This document shows positions 1 to 12,900 of a stretch of DNA of 64,000 bases, piece after piece. The notes beneath the pieces were generated by a model that worked only from the letters and a program-made list of their open reading frames with translations, was not told the DNA's origin and did not search any database. The stretch is from Populus alba. Taxonomy: Eukaryota; Streptophyta; Magnoliopsida; Malpighiales; Salicaceae. Position numbers and translations under genes: made by a program. The stretch spans positions 5,952,001 through 6,016,000 of the forward strand of contig NC_133295.1 in the NCBI RefSeq assembly GCF_005239225.2. The letters run 5' to 3'. Each line of letters starts with the position of its first letter. Position 1 is the first letter of the stretch.

Positions 1-275
1 GGTTTGAAAATCATATCAAACCTAAGGAAATATGAGTCTGGCGAATGTGTCAGGTTCAAAATACTTGGGTTTAGCGATCAACCTAACCCAAGGCAAACAT
101 GGGTTCAGAAGTGGTGTCAAGCCCAAAACACTTAGATTTAAAGAATATAGTGTTTTATGCTATGTCGGACGCAAGATAATCCCCTAAATTAAAAGTATTG
201 GAGGCTTGGTAAAACATCATGCCTCTCCTTAAGAATAATTTTCTAACAGTTATGGATTACCATCATTTTGATTTC

Positions 276-1185
276 TCACTTAAACATTAGTCTCATTCCC
301 TTTGAAGTTTTTGATATCATCTTTCTACTAAGTGGTTTAGTCAAATGATCGATCAAATTCATTTCTGACTTCATATAATCAATTGAAATAATTTCATCTT
401 TTAGCAGCTGCTTTACAATATCATGTCTCAATCAAATATGTTGATTTTTATCATTGAAAGATTTGTTCTTAACAATGATTATTGCCACTTGGTAATCACA
501 ATGCATGGATATAGAAGGTGTTAGTTTTATTTCTAATGGAATTTCAGTTAAAAAATTCATCAACCAATTAGCTTAATTTCCTATTAATTTCAAAGCTATA
601 AATTCTAACTCCATGGTGGATCGAGCGATTAAACTTTGATTGGATGATTTTCAAGACACTACATCACCATCAAGAGTAAAGATATAGCCACTAGTGGATT
701 TAATCTCATGTGAATATGAAATCCAATTAATATTGTTGTATCCTTCTAGTACAACGGGAAATCCACTATACAGAATATCATAGTCCATGGTAACTCTTAA
801 ATATTTCATTAGTCGGATTATTGTCGTCCAATGCTCATGATTGAGATTTTGTGTATGTCTACTCAATTTACACACAAGGTAAGCTATATTAGGTCGAGTG
901 AAGTATATCAAATGCGTCAGATTCCTAATAATCTAAGTATACTCAAGTTATGTAACAACTTCACCTTTATTTTTCTTTAATTGAGTGTTAGCATCATAAA
1001 GAGTACCCATAGGTGCCACATCAAAGTGACCAAACTTTTTGATAAGTTTCTCTACATAATGTTCTTGTGTTAACAATATGCTAGTCCCTTCTTATAATTT
1101 TAATACCTAATATTACACTAGTTTCACCCATATTTTTCATATCAAATTTAGACGCTAAGAAATGTTTAGTGCTATGAACGACATT
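276..1185 (-). mobile_element. Ty1/Copia polyprotein remnant (RT end and RNase H), broken
   Basis: Reverse-strand translation gives the 3' end of a Copia pol gene. In order it shows the RT segment SKFDMKNMGETSVILGIKI near 1150-1095, EHWTTIIRLMKYL near 835-790, the RNase H start HCDYQVAIIIVKN near 510-475, and the family's terminal motif DHLTKPLS near 345-320, ending at a stop at 276-278. The reading is interrupted: an in-frame TGA sits at 432-434 and the frame shifts between 900 and 1080. No integrase or gag is seen. The window edge may cut off the 3' LTR, and I see no convincing LTR in 1-275. It is a dead relic; the family call is firm from these motifs. Confidence 0.88.
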
Positions 1186-2869
1186 CTTAAAAAATAATAA
1201 AAGAGTTATAAATCCAAATAAAAAAAATCCTAAATTAACTTTAAAAATATAACAAATCTTAAACAGTTACTTTAGGCCTTTCCAAATTCTTATAGGTATG
1301 AAATTATAACCCAAAAGGAAATAAGAATTCTAGAATCTTCAATTAAATTTCAATTTAATCTAAAAGTTGAATTAAAAGTTATGCTCATTAACTTAATACT
1401 TTGTATTATATTTGGTCATCTTTTCTTAAAAAAAATTATGTTTTAGTCTTAAACTTGATTTTGTTTACACTTCAATCCTTAATTATTATTGAAGAAGGGA
1501 GAAAGTTACGAGAGAGAGAGAGAGAGAGAGAAATGGTTTGTTCAACCATATTCCAACCATTAAAAAAAAAAAATCAATCCTACCAATGAATTCTTCTTGA
1601 AGAAGTGAAGTTTAGTGGAGGTTGTGTTGCTTTTAAGAAAAAAGTAGGTCAAAACCTTTAAAATTATTTTTTATTTAGTTGGATTTTTATTTTTAGAGTG
1701 ATTAGATGGTGTTTTAAAGTTGAAAATGAGTTTATTGAGGTTTTTAGATTGTTTTTGGGATTTTTTTCAAATGAAAAACAAGCTAAAAGTTAGGTTTTTA
1801 GGATTTGAAGATTTGAATCCTACTTTTCTAATAATTAAAGGTGCCTAGAAAACATGATAGTTGATGACACATCGTCTGTCTAGAAAAACGACAAGTTATC
1901 TGATCAATTTATTTTAGAAAAATAACTAAATGACTTGTGATTCACACATTTCTTTTTAAAAAAACAAAAGAGATTCATAAGCATTTAGATTTTTTCCTTT
2001 TTGACTAGGCTTGTAGGCTTGACTTTCTAGGACTAGTAACTCTTAACCCTTCTTTTTAATTTTAATTTTTCATTAGTTTTATTTTTAAAAAAATTTGATT
2101 TTTAATTAATATCTTGTCTTTTATTTATTTTAACTTGTTTAGTTTAATTATAAATGTAATAAATCTTTTATTATTATTTTTATAGTTTCATAATACCTCC
2201 AAAAGATTATTGTAATTGATCTTTAATTCCTTTTTTCTTGTTAAATTTAAGATAGAACAATTTTATTTGCATTATACATTTATATGAATGAAAATCATAT
2301 GTAATTAGCAACATAGTAAATCTCCAAGATAAATAAAAGAAAATGTGCAAAATAAAAAGGAAAGTCGAGGTAAGATATTTACATTTGTATTTATTTTTTA
2401 CTTCTTGTTGAAAAAAAATATCTTTTCATATTTAGTATTTAATTAATTTTTATATTTTTTTTAATTTATGATATAAAGTATGAATGTCATTTTTACATTT
2501 CTAAGATAATAAATTTCATGATATCAAAAAACAAATTCATGGTATCAGTGTTCTTCTTTTATGTTTGAAATTAACTTGAAATTCCACTCACATCGTAGCA
2601 TGCTACAAGGCTTGTGATGCAACAACATGATGAGGCCAGTAGGCCACTTCGTCTCTCAATCTTATTGATCCTTTCTGTATTTTCTTAAAATCGATATCCT
2701 CCTACAGATTTTATTTCACAACTCTCAAATAAATTACAGATAATAGTTGAAAATGAATAAATTAACAAAGAGAAAACAGTTTGCTTTTTTCCTTTGCACC
2801 AAGTTTTCAAGAGTGTTTTATTTCTTTCTCTCTTTTTTGATGTTTTGTGGGTTTTTATTGATGGATTGA
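1186..2869. other. AT-rich intergenic DNA with a GA microsatellite
   Basis: No coding signal is visible. A pure (GA)n tract of about 22 bases lies at 1509-1531. The rest is T-rich or A-rich low-complexity sequence with no recognisable repeat boundary. Confidence 0.6.
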
Positions 2870-5817
2870 TTTGATAGTTCATCTGGAGCTTTACGAGTAT
2901 CGAGAGGAATAAAACGAAGCCATCCTCCTGAGTCTGCTTTATCACTAGTGGAACCAACTGGTAAAACAAGAGTGAGTGTTGGGCATGTTTCTTCACCTGA
3001 ACCTCCTCCGTGTACGCCCTGGGACAGAGGAGATCTTGTGAGGAGGCTCGCCACTTTTAAGTCTATGACCTGGTTCGCTAAGCCCAAGGTTCGTTTACTT
3101 TCAATTTCTCTTCTTGTAGCTGACTTTGTGCATATGTATGGATGGGTTTTTTGAGGAATGTTTTCATCTCCAGATGATTTAACTGTTTCAATATGCGGAA
3201 TCCAATCTCCAAAGCAACTTTTTGTTGAACGATGGGGCTTCCTCTTCGGTGTATTTTATATTCCTCCCTCACTCAGTTCTGTAGGTGGTGGTTAATTCGC
3301 TTAACGTGAGGCCAAGTAAAATCTTCAAGCCTGTTATACCATCCTAAAACATAATGAAAGCTAGCTCTGATAGTAGAAGCTCTTAACATCATCCTGAACT
3401 AGGAAACCTTGTGCTTCTGATTTACTGCGAGGTACTTTTTTTTTTCTTCTTATATATTACTGAATTTGTATGTACCTCTTTTGCTGTGCACTGCTTTCGC
3501 TTGTTTTTATAAATTTATGGCACTGCCTCTGCGCTTACATTAATATAGTATTCCTGCCAAACAATGACCAGTACAAGAGATAATTTACTTTGCCATGTGT
3601 TCATGATCAATATGTTGATGGTAGTTTTCCTTGTTCTGGAATTTTGATAAGAGTAATGACAATCTCAAGCATTTGCAGGCACAAAAACTCGCCAGTTTAT
3701 GTGGCTGGGAACCACGTGCACTGCCTTGCGTTGATGACTGCAAGGACAGATCTACACAGCTTGTTAAGGATCCGGATGTCAGGGATTCATACCATATGGT
3801 CATTAAAGGGCAGAATTCAAGTATCCGAGTCCATTCTGTTGCTTCTGAGCAAAGTGTGGAGGCAATTGAAGAATCTGGCTCTTGTAGTGGGCAACATGCT
3901 GATCCTAATGTTGTTGTTTAGATTGCAAGCTCTGTGGAGCAAGTGTGGGATTATGGACTTTTTCTATGGTTCCACAGCCATAAGAGTTGTTTAGATTGGT
4001 CGGATATACTGAAGTCATAGTGACAGTAATTCAGGACAAGATTCAGCTAACGAAAATCATGCGGGCAGCAGGGGAGTCATTGGAGACACTGCCTCTAATG
4101 GTGCTTTGTCTTCCATGCGTAGACCAGCAGATTTAAGTGTGACGATTGTGGGGGGTCCACTCCCCACGAAACAGAACTTCAAAGCAACAATCTCATTGCC
4201 TGTTATTGGCCCGAATTTAATGGCCAGGCTTTCTTATGATTCTGATTTTAGGGATCGTATATGTGATAACCAAGAAATTACTCGATCTGGATCCGAAAAC
4301 AATAATCTAACTTCAGAAGAAAGGGAATCTGCAGAACAGAATTTTCGTGAAGTAAGCATGAAGCTGCGGGTCTGTTGAAGAGCAATAATCATGATCGGGG
4401 CAGGGGCCGTGTAGTTATGCAAGAGGCAACCAATCTTCTTGTTTGAACTTTGAAAGTAGTGAAGGTGTTGCATTTAGAAAAGAGAATAACTCCCAGATTT
4501 CTTCAGAAAGGACAGATATCTCTAGAGAACCAACTTTTCCTGAAACTGCTGGGCATGATTCTGCGTGCAATGTTCGACACAGAGTCCAAGAAACACAGTG
4601 CATGGTTATGATACAACTGATCAGCTTCCTTAAAATGAAAACAATATTGAATTGCTTGGTTCGGTAGTGGGGGCTTTACGAGGTAACCAAGTTAGCACAT
4701 CTCAAGTTTTTTGGTCAGGTGCTATTGTCCCTGTTGGAAATGGAAAGAGAAGTGAAAGTAACTCCTCAGAGATGATTATTTCATCCATCGATCATGATGG
4801 ACAACAAATTCCAGGAGCAGATATCTCAGGCAGTAAAAATGTTGCCTGTCAGATAGATATGAGGAAAAGTCAAACTTGTTCTGATATCCAAAACACTATA
4901 GATGCTCAAGAAAAAGGCCAAGGCGCCACAGGTGGAGTGCAGGTTCCAGTGAACAGTGAAATTGTGGCCTACAGTACAGGTAGCCTTCTTGTTCTTTGAC
5001 TCTAATAGTGAAGTTGATTGAACATTCATCACACCTTGGATCTATAGAAGCATTTTCCAAATCAATGGAATATTGGCATATAAAATTCTGTCTAGATCTT
5101 TTATTGAAGTTTTTGATATGTAGCTTGTCATTTGAAGAATACGTTTTCCCACTATGCATCTGCAGAGGTTGCAGTCAACATTCAAGTGCTATTCTTTTCT
5201 AATTTTCATTTAATCATGAAAGATGTTAATTAACCATGATGCCTTCATGTTCCAGGAAAGGATCCTAAGCAACTGGCATTAGACAAAACATTGGGATTTA
5301 ATCCAATCAGACAGCGTAGACATTTTTGCACTGGATTGTATCAACAAGCAGCAGGGCACCTGGTTGGCAACAAACACTATCTGCTTTAGAGCGTCAGAAA
5401 GAGTTCTCTCTTCCTTCTACAAATTTTCCTCCATCTTCTTCCCTGATCAAGGTAATGAGAAACCTTACATCCCCTTTGGTGACGCACTATTGTGCTAACC
5501 ATGTTTAATGACCTTTCAGGGTCTTATTCAAACTTTTGTGCCATCCACCAAATCAGTGATATCTTTTTAATTAAAATTGACATCATCATAAAGCCAATGT
5601 CAGGTGTTAGACAATTGAAATCAACTAGAGTGGTGTGTGAGATACTGGTAATAGCTGGGGTTTGTTTTGGTTGAACAGCCTTGTTCTGTAATTTTTATCT
5701 TTGATGGATGATTGCTCAAAATTTGTTATTTAACAGGTGGATGATCCCATTGCTTCACTTAGAAAGCTTTTCAAGTCTCCTATAAAAAGAACGAAGCCTA
5801 CTAGTGGATCAAGCTGA
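2870..5817 (+). pseudogene. C3HC zinc-finger (ILP1/NIPA-like) pseudogene
   Basis: Pieces of a plant C3HC-type zinc-finger protein (IAP-like protein 1 / NIPA family) occur in the right order. They are GDRGDLVRRLATFKSMTWFA-like sequence (about 3022-3085), QKLASLCGWEPRALPCVDDC (3681-3740), DCKLCGASVGLWTFSMVPQP (about 3921-3980), a conserved block ending in FKATISLPVIGPNLMARLSY (about 4150-4240), and a C-terminal exon DDPIASLRKLFKSPIKRT (5737-5817). Introns with AG acceptors and GT donors are still visible (donors near 3090, 4979 and 5451; acceptors at 3680 and 5736), so this is not a processed copy. Damage: a frameshift and stop just before DCKLCG (stop at 3919-3921), an in-frame TAA after PQP, further frame changes near 4380 and 4640, and a one-base loss within the HFCPW motif near 5325. 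The first exon and the exon carrying the main zinc ligands (normally CARRGW) are not recognisable. In the family the intact protein is nuclear. This copy should be non-functional. Confidence 0.85.
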
Positions 5818-5981
5818 AGCAGCAGGTTCAGCTGATTAGTTTTGCAGGGTGTGGAAGTGCTCTCAGAGATATTATGAGATTGTAGTGAGGAATAGCAATA
5901 GAATTTTTTTCTCACAAAATCTGTGATCCCGTCATTTAAAAAACAAATCAACAGAAAAGGGGATGCAACTAACATTTGGTG

Positions 5982-7082
5982 TTACTCCAAGCCGCAATTA
6001 GTGACCACCACTTTAGAATACGGTCGGTTAAAGCCTCTTTCTGCAACCACAGCTCTCTTGTCCCCTATCAGCTTTGCAACTCTGCTCACCAAACAAAATA
6101 AATATTACTGTCAATGATTGATGCAATGCTACGTTATTATCAGCTTAGATTGAGGTATGTAATCTTTGCTTTCTCCTGCAGATTCGTTAACTGACCTGAA
6201 ATAAGGAGATTTGGTATTCTCCTGCACGGTCTTCACTTGTCCAATCTTCTCTACAACCTCCATCCCTTCCAATACTCTTCCAACTACCAGAGACGAGGCA
6301 TCGAGCTCTGGTGAGTCCTTAGTGGCTATCACAAACTCGGTACCGTTGGGGTCAGTCCCAACTTCCTCTTGATCAATCTCAAGCTTTCCTTTCCTTGCGA
6401 CCAACTTCAACTTTGGAGGCGGTTTAGAAGGATCCCTTACAATAATGCTTACAGTTCCAGACAGATTCTTGATACCTGGACAGGTTTCGTACTCCCTCTC
6501 CCATTCATCTACTAGACTTTCCGCTGCCAAGTTGCTTCCCGTTCTCTGCGCAAGCTCAGCATCCACACCATATGACCTTACCCCACCATGCTGCACATAG
6601 TTTGGCGTGATTTTGATGAACTCTTTTCTTCTGTAACTAACACCAGCAGCTCCTCTTACAAGACTGCTAAACCTAGCAGCTCCAGCTGGGACATCCTCTC
6701 CATAGAGTCCAACAACAATGCGGCCAACAGGTTCTCCATCAATTGATATATCAAGAAATGCTCGCGCTGTAGTTTTATTGCTGCACTGTGGTCTAGTGCT
6801 TGTATTATTTTCTTCTCGTGGATCATTTTCGTTGGCATCTGGCAAAGCTTCTTCAGCTTTTGCTTTGGACATATTGAAAGGGTCTAGGGTTTGAGAGCTT
6901 AGAAGAAGAAGCAATGAAGAGTTGCCAAAAATGGCAAGCTTTCGTCGCGATAGCTTGCAGCATTGCTTGATTACGGTAGATGATGGAGAACTGGGTATGT
7001 TTTGGATATGCGAAGGGTGTGTTGGTGGTATTGGAAGATGGAGTTTAATGGAGGACTGAAATACTTCTGGGTTCCGCAACAT
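5982..7082 (-). CDS. CYP26-2: Cyclophilin-type PPIase-like protein, thylakoid lumen (CYP26-2-like)
   Basis: Two exons: 7082-6196 and 6081-5982. The 114-base GT-AG intron splits an Arg codon. The product is 328 residues. An upstream in-frame ATG at 7175 would add 31 lysine/acid-rich residues unlike a transit peptide, so the second Met was chosen. Residues 1-45 are Ser/Pro-rich and basic, like a plastid transit peptide. They are followed by SRRKLAIFGNSSLLLLLSS (45-63), a twin-arginine plus hydrophobic stretch typical of lumen targeting. The cyclophilin domain runs from about residue 107 (ARAFLDISIDGEPVGRIVVG) to the end (YSKVVVTNCGLE). Aligned to canonical cyclophilins, the catalytic positions look replaced: the FHRVIPGFMIQGGD block reads FIKITPNYVQHGGV, and the usual Trp and His of PWLDGKHVVFG become PELDASSLVVG. 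So it may bind proteins without much isomerase activity. The 3' end lies 164 bases from the end of the convergent C3HC pseudogene. Confidence 0.9.
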
Positions 7083-7175
7083 TTCCCTTTGAAGAGGTTT
7101 TTTTGGTTTTGTTTTCTTCACTGCTTCTCCTGGGCTTGGTTCTTTAACTTGTTCAAGATTGTTTTCTGGTGTCAA

Positions 7176-8480
7176 GGAAGTCTCTGTTTCTTCTACTGTT
7201 TTTTTTTTTTGTTTTTAGGATAAGGAAGATGGAAGCACAATCCATCCACAGGATTACAGGAATTAAAATTGATGGTTTTGATGGCATGTAACGCACCCCA
7301 TTTATCTGAAACAAGACTCTGTGGGACATCCTCCAGTTGTACAAAAGAGTAGAGAGCAAAATTCAATTCAAAAGGAAAGGAAAAAGGAAATCCTGTCATT
7401 TCTACGGGGTAAAGTTTTAAGATTCCGTCTAGCGGTAAAAAAAAAAAATTTAAAATAACATTATTTTAATAAAAATAAAAAATAATAAAAATTAACAAGT
7501 TTGTGGTCAGATCATTAAGTCATATAAAGTTTTTTTTTTTAAACTCAATTTGATTTTCAATTCCAGATTAATTACATCTTGAACTAATCTATCAAACCAA
7601 AAACATTGCTTAGGGGTCTCCATATTTGGAGTCCCATTCATGATTATTAAACCTCACCGAGGACAAGGCTTAGACCATATTTTGGGTAGATTAATTTTAT
7701 TTTTTTTATAAAAAATTAAATTAATCTTATTTTTTGAAATATTTTATATAAAAATAATATTTAACATGTTTTTATTACATCAATTGAATTGTGGATTAAC
7801 CATACTTTTTAATTGGCCATATCAGATTATCTCCTTTTATGTTAAATTTAGAGTTTGTTTGATATAATGGTAGTAATTATTTTTTAAAATATTTTTTATT
7901 TAAAAATATATTAAAATAATTTTTTTAATATTAGTATATTAATATTTTAAAAAATTAAAAATTTTAATTTTTTAAAAAAATATTTTTAAAACAAATAAAC
8001 AAAAAAATTTCTTAGTCCAGACAGTTACTTTATCAACTTGATCGGTTGCACCGGTAATATCCATGGTCTCATCCCTTCCTATCCCGTGTTGTAAAATCTA
8101 TTAGATGTCAAAGGTTTGTGGTAAATCAATTTAGCCTCTCTATTTTTGTGTAAATAAATTTAGCCCGAATATTTTGAGAAATCTTAGTAAATGTATTCCA
8201 AAATGGTTTAATTTAAAGAATTATATATATATAAGAAATAGGAAGGCAATTAGACTATTCAAAATCCTTAAAAACTAAATTAATAATTTTATCTTGTGAA
8301 GTTAAAAATATACAACATATATTTCTTTAACCATTAGATTAATTCCTTGAAAAATTATTAAATTTTTTAAAATAAAATAAATAGATGTAGAGTATAACTA
8401 TAACTATAATTAAAAATGATTAGTGTTTCTCTGTAACGCATAATATTGTTCATTATAAGTGAATTCATTGTGGATTGTAC
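7176..8480. other. AT-rich intergenic DNA with a MITE-like patch
   Basis: No gene seen. About 7855-8010 carries a run of alternating A/T blocks (TTTAAAAATATATTAAAATA type). Similar runs recur near 33870, 37080, 43190 and 43540, so it is probably a decayed copy of a dispersed AT-rich MITE. The ends are not clear. Confidence 0.45.
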
Positions 8481-8499
8481 TGTATATGCATTGTGAGGG

Positions 8500-9740
8500 C
8501 TTTTATTATGGACAACACTGAATGGCAAGTGTATAGTTGGGCTGGGGACAAGGACGATAGCTTGGAGGCAAGCCCCTTGGAACTTGTTTTGCCCGACCTT
8601 GGGGCTGAGGGCAGACCAGGGCGACATGCATGTCACCACCTAGCGTTTGGTTTGCCCAATCTTAGGCACTAGGGCACACCAAGAGCGCACCCAACGCTTT
8701 GACTACCACGCCCACGAACAGGCTACCCAAGCGCCGCATGGCGCTTGATTTCTTTTCTCTTTTGTGTAGTCCAAGCACCACATGGCGCTTGGGTTGTCTA
8801 TATTTTTAGTATAATTATTAAATATATATATTTTTTTTAGTATAATTAATGTTTAGAATATTAATGGTAAAAATATTATTGTTTGTTTTGTTGATATTAT
8901 TTTTTTAGTAGAATTAATATTAAAAGAATTATTATATTTTTGCTTAATATATTTTTTTTGGTAAAATTGATAGTTTTGGTGTTAAAAATATTAATATTTT
9001 TTTTTTGTCTAATTAATAGTGTTGATCTCAAAACTATTATTATTTGTTCTTCTTAATATTTTTTTTGGTATAATTAATAGTATTAGTCTCTAAGAATATT
9101 ATTATATTTGGTGTTATAAATAATATTATTTTTAAAATAATTCATATTATTGCTACTAAAAATATTATTATTTGTGTTATAAATATTATTATTTTCATTA
9201 AAATTTATAAGAGTGTAAATATTATTATCATCATTCATAAATTTTAAAAAAATTATTATTATTATGAAAAAATCATGTTAGAAATGGCACTTAGGTTCCC
9301 TCCTAAGGATGGACATCCCAAGCACCACGTGGCACTCGACATGCTTTCTCTGCCCAAGCAGGTGGTGTTTTGGCTTGGGCTTGGCAGGGCAGGACCCAAC
9401 ATAGCATTGAGTGCTAGCCGCTGGCAAACTAAGCGCCACATGGCGCTTGGATATCTCAACCCCAAGTCGGCAGGACAGCGCCAGCTAGCCTTTGCTCTGC
9501 TTCCTCTTAGGTGCAGCCCAAGTGTCATATAATGCTTGGATTGCCTTAGTTTTAGTATAATTATAAGTATTGGTATTAAAAATATTATTCTTAATTTTTC
9601 TTAATATCTTTTTTTAGTATAATTAATTTTTAGAGTATTAATAGTAAAAATATTATTGTTTTGTTTTGTTTGATATTGTTTTTTTAGTAGAATTAATATT
9701 AGTATATAATTAATATTAAAAGAATTATTTTTTAGTATAA
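8500..9740. repeat. GC-rich palindromes in AT-rich DNA, locally duplicated
   Basis: Short GC-rich blocks carry a recurrent palindrome. CAAGCGCCGCATGGCGCTTG is at 8728-8747 (8-base perfect arms). Variants lie at 8771-8792, about 9318-9339, about 9429-9450 (CTAAGCGCC...GGCGCTTGG) and about 9509-9530 (decayed). The DNA after the 8771 and the 9509 copies is also alike: TTTTAGTATAATTA followed by matching AT-rich sequence, 8808-8936 against 9549-9730. This points to an old duplication with an offset of about 740 bases. Short open frames through the GC blocks exist on both strands but resemble no protein I know. Confidence 0.65.
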
Positions 9741-9920
9741 TTAAATTAAATGAAATATTAGGGAGATTACTATAATTTGCTGAAATATATTAGTGACTAG
9801 CTGTAGCCCAAGATCTCCTGCAGGGTTTTAGAATAATCCCAAGAGATCAATGAATCACTAACGCCATCCCCCTAGGGTTTAAGCAAGGCCCCCTTTTTCG
9901 AAAACACACACACACACAAA

Positions 9921-12900
9921 ATGGCAAATTCAATGGCTGTTCTCTCACGCAGACTTTACCGTTCCCTTCTCTCATCAAACCCAAATATTTCACAGCTTTC
10001 AATGCCCTTTTGCACCTCCTCCACCACCACCACCACTAACAACCTCTCCTTTCGTGAAGAAGAGTCTGAATTGGACGGCTCAGACACTCACTCAGTCCCC
10101 AACTCAACCACCTCAAGTTCACCATCATCATCAACAACAACATCTGAAGGATCGAGCGGGTCACGAGTGATCCAGGATCGTCCCCTTGAAAATGGCCTTG
10201 ATGTTGGCGTTTACAAGGTAAATGCTACATTGTACTTAAAAATGTTAACTTATTCCTGTTTTTTGTTTTCTAATATTTAGTGTTTCAATTGCTGGGTCTT
10301 TTTTATTTTTTATTTTATTTGGATTTTGGCTGCTTATCTTTAAGAAATCGCAGAGAAATGAGAAATGTCTCCTGGCTTTGATTTTTTTTTTTTTATCGTG
10401 TCAAATGAGCTAAGATTTAAGCTTTATAAAGATTTCTTTTCGGTCTGTAGGCGATATTGGTGGGGCAGGTGGGGCAGCATCCATTGCAGAAGAAGTTGAG
10501 GAGTGGGAGGGAGATAACGATGTTCTCAATGGGGACAGGTGGGATTCGCAATAATCGAAGGCCATTGCAGAATGAGGATCCAAGGGAGTATGCAAATAGG
10601 TGTGCTGTTCAGTGGCATCGAGTTTCGGTCTACCCAGAGAGATTAGGTCGTGTTGTAATGCAGAATGTTGTGCCTGGGTAAGGTTTAAGCAAAGTATATT
10701 TGTTTTAATGCTACAATAGTTATGAATTGGTTGTTAGAATCTTACATTTTGACTCGATTCGGTTACAAATGATGCTGAGTCATGTGGCGAATCACAGATG
10801 GACATGAATTATGCTAATCAGTCATGGTTGAATTTTGTTCAGTATGATGCACTTTAATCATATGATTTGACTCAAGTAGCATATAGGTCAAATGCCTAGT
10901 TTTGAAATAGATGGTAAGCACTAAAAATAAGAATCCTATAAGTCCAGATATCACGAATGGCAATATAAGTGAACCCTTTTCTTTGATAAATATTTTGATT
11001 TGAAACTGTCTGTAAATTAAATTTCTGCTAAGGGATGAAAAGAGACCAGTAGATACGAACAAAGGCAACAAAGATGGTGATGGTGATATCATTATTGCGG
11101 AGGATTAATGCTTCGTATTAAGACTCAGAGATCTGTTAGTTTGATAGAGGTTAGAAGATGCCTTTTAGATATTACTATATATACTATAAGCTAATTAAGT
11201 CACTTGGATGATCAAGCACCAAAAATGCCTCGAGCTTTTTTGAATTGTAAACATGTAGCATTGCTATTTATCTATTGTAATGCATATTTTGTTTGTTGCC
11301 AAACCTAACAATTCACTATTCCATTTTATAAAAGAATCCCAAAATGGGCTTTCCGATTCAACAATTGAATTTTGATTCGATGATACACACTTACAAACAT
11401 GGCTAGTTTCAGTTATTTGAATGTTGGGATTCAGCTTCAAGTGATGATCCTATTACTGGAAAGGTTATCATAGTGGCCAGTGAGTGGTAGTTTCTTTTAT
11501 GTCAATGAAACTTCAGTAGAATTTTGAAACCATCCATACCATGGTATACCATCTCAATTTCAATTGCCAAACAATTTAGTTATGGTTGTATTGCGGAGTT
11601 TGTTATCATTTAGCATTTTACATTAATGAAGGTGTCTTGTACTTTACGTTGGAGTTTAGGTTCTAGCAACAAAACATGAGATGATCTTGGAAGTTAAGGT
11701 GTTGGGAGGGAGGATGGGCACAATTCATCTTGGGATGGTAATTTTGAACCTTGGAAGCTGTATGAATTGGAATGGAATCATATTCTCACCTTTGTGGTTT
11801 GAGGTTCAATGGTGCATATTTCTTGAGGGTGGGAATTTTATGTGGTTGTATGCATAGCATCATTAAGAGATGATGTTTCTGATGCAGGACAAATAGAAAA
11901 TTGAAAAGAAGTGAGAGGGGAGAAAGATAAAGCCAAGAAGAGAAGAAAAGGAGCTGAGGAAGAGAAAGAAATTAGGGGAGGAAAACTAAAAGTTGGTAAC
12001 TTTTTTATCTATTCATCATCAACTAACTACAATGTTAAAAATTACATTTAAAGAGTAAAACCCCAAAACAATCAACAATTACACTAAAGGCCTGAAGCCT
12101 AAAATAGAATAACATCATATCAAATAATAAAACTCAAATAAAAGTCCAAATAAATTAAACCCAATAACATAGGCTAAAGCCCAATCTCCCATTCAAAGAA
12201 CAATGGGTTGGGTTACCCTCCATCATCTATGACCATACGTGACCAGTGTCCCTACTAGTTTCTCAAAGCAAGAAGAAACAATGTTCATTTGTCCTTATAG
12301 CAACAAAATCATTTAAATGAGGAGTTTGTATATCTTATTTTCATGGGTATAATATTCTAGCATTTAGGCTGTGACAATGCTTTAATCATTTGGCTCATAC
12401 ATAAGGAAATCTAATTTTGTTATATATTAAACCATGTCTTAGATCTGGTGCCCCCACTAGTTTCTCAAAGCAAGAAGAAACTATGTTCATTTGTCTTTAC
12501 AGCAACAAAATCATTTTAAATGAGGAGTTTATATATCTTATTTTCATGGGTTTAATATTCTAGCATTTAGGCTGTGATGATGCTTTAATCATTTGACTCA
12601 TACATAAGGAAATCTAATTTCGTTATATATTAAACCATGTCTTATATCTGGTGTCCCCACTAGTTTCTCCAAGCAAGAAGAAATTATGTTCATTTGTCTT
12701 TATAGCAACAAAATCATTTTATGAGGAGTTTTTATATCTTATTTTCATGGGTTTAATATTCTAGCATTTAGGCTGTGATGATGCTTTAATCATTTGGCTC
12801 ATACATAAGGAAATCTATTTTCGTTATATATGGATACGCTTTCTTTGAACTGGTGGATGTATGTTATTTAGCTGTAAAGCAATAGCTGTCTAATCAGGAG

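Noticed and set aside
2685..3087. Minus-strand frames of 89-103 codons
   Set aside because: They are antisense to the first recognisable piece of the C3HC pseudogene and have no homology of their own.
9262..9532. Overlapping 85-88 codon frames on both strands
   Set aside because: They arise from the higher GC of the palindromic patch, and the encoded peptides resemble nothing.
12246..12831. Regular repeats that might be read as a CRISPR-like array
   Set aside because: Whole 202-base units are repeated without unique spacers, in a plant intron.
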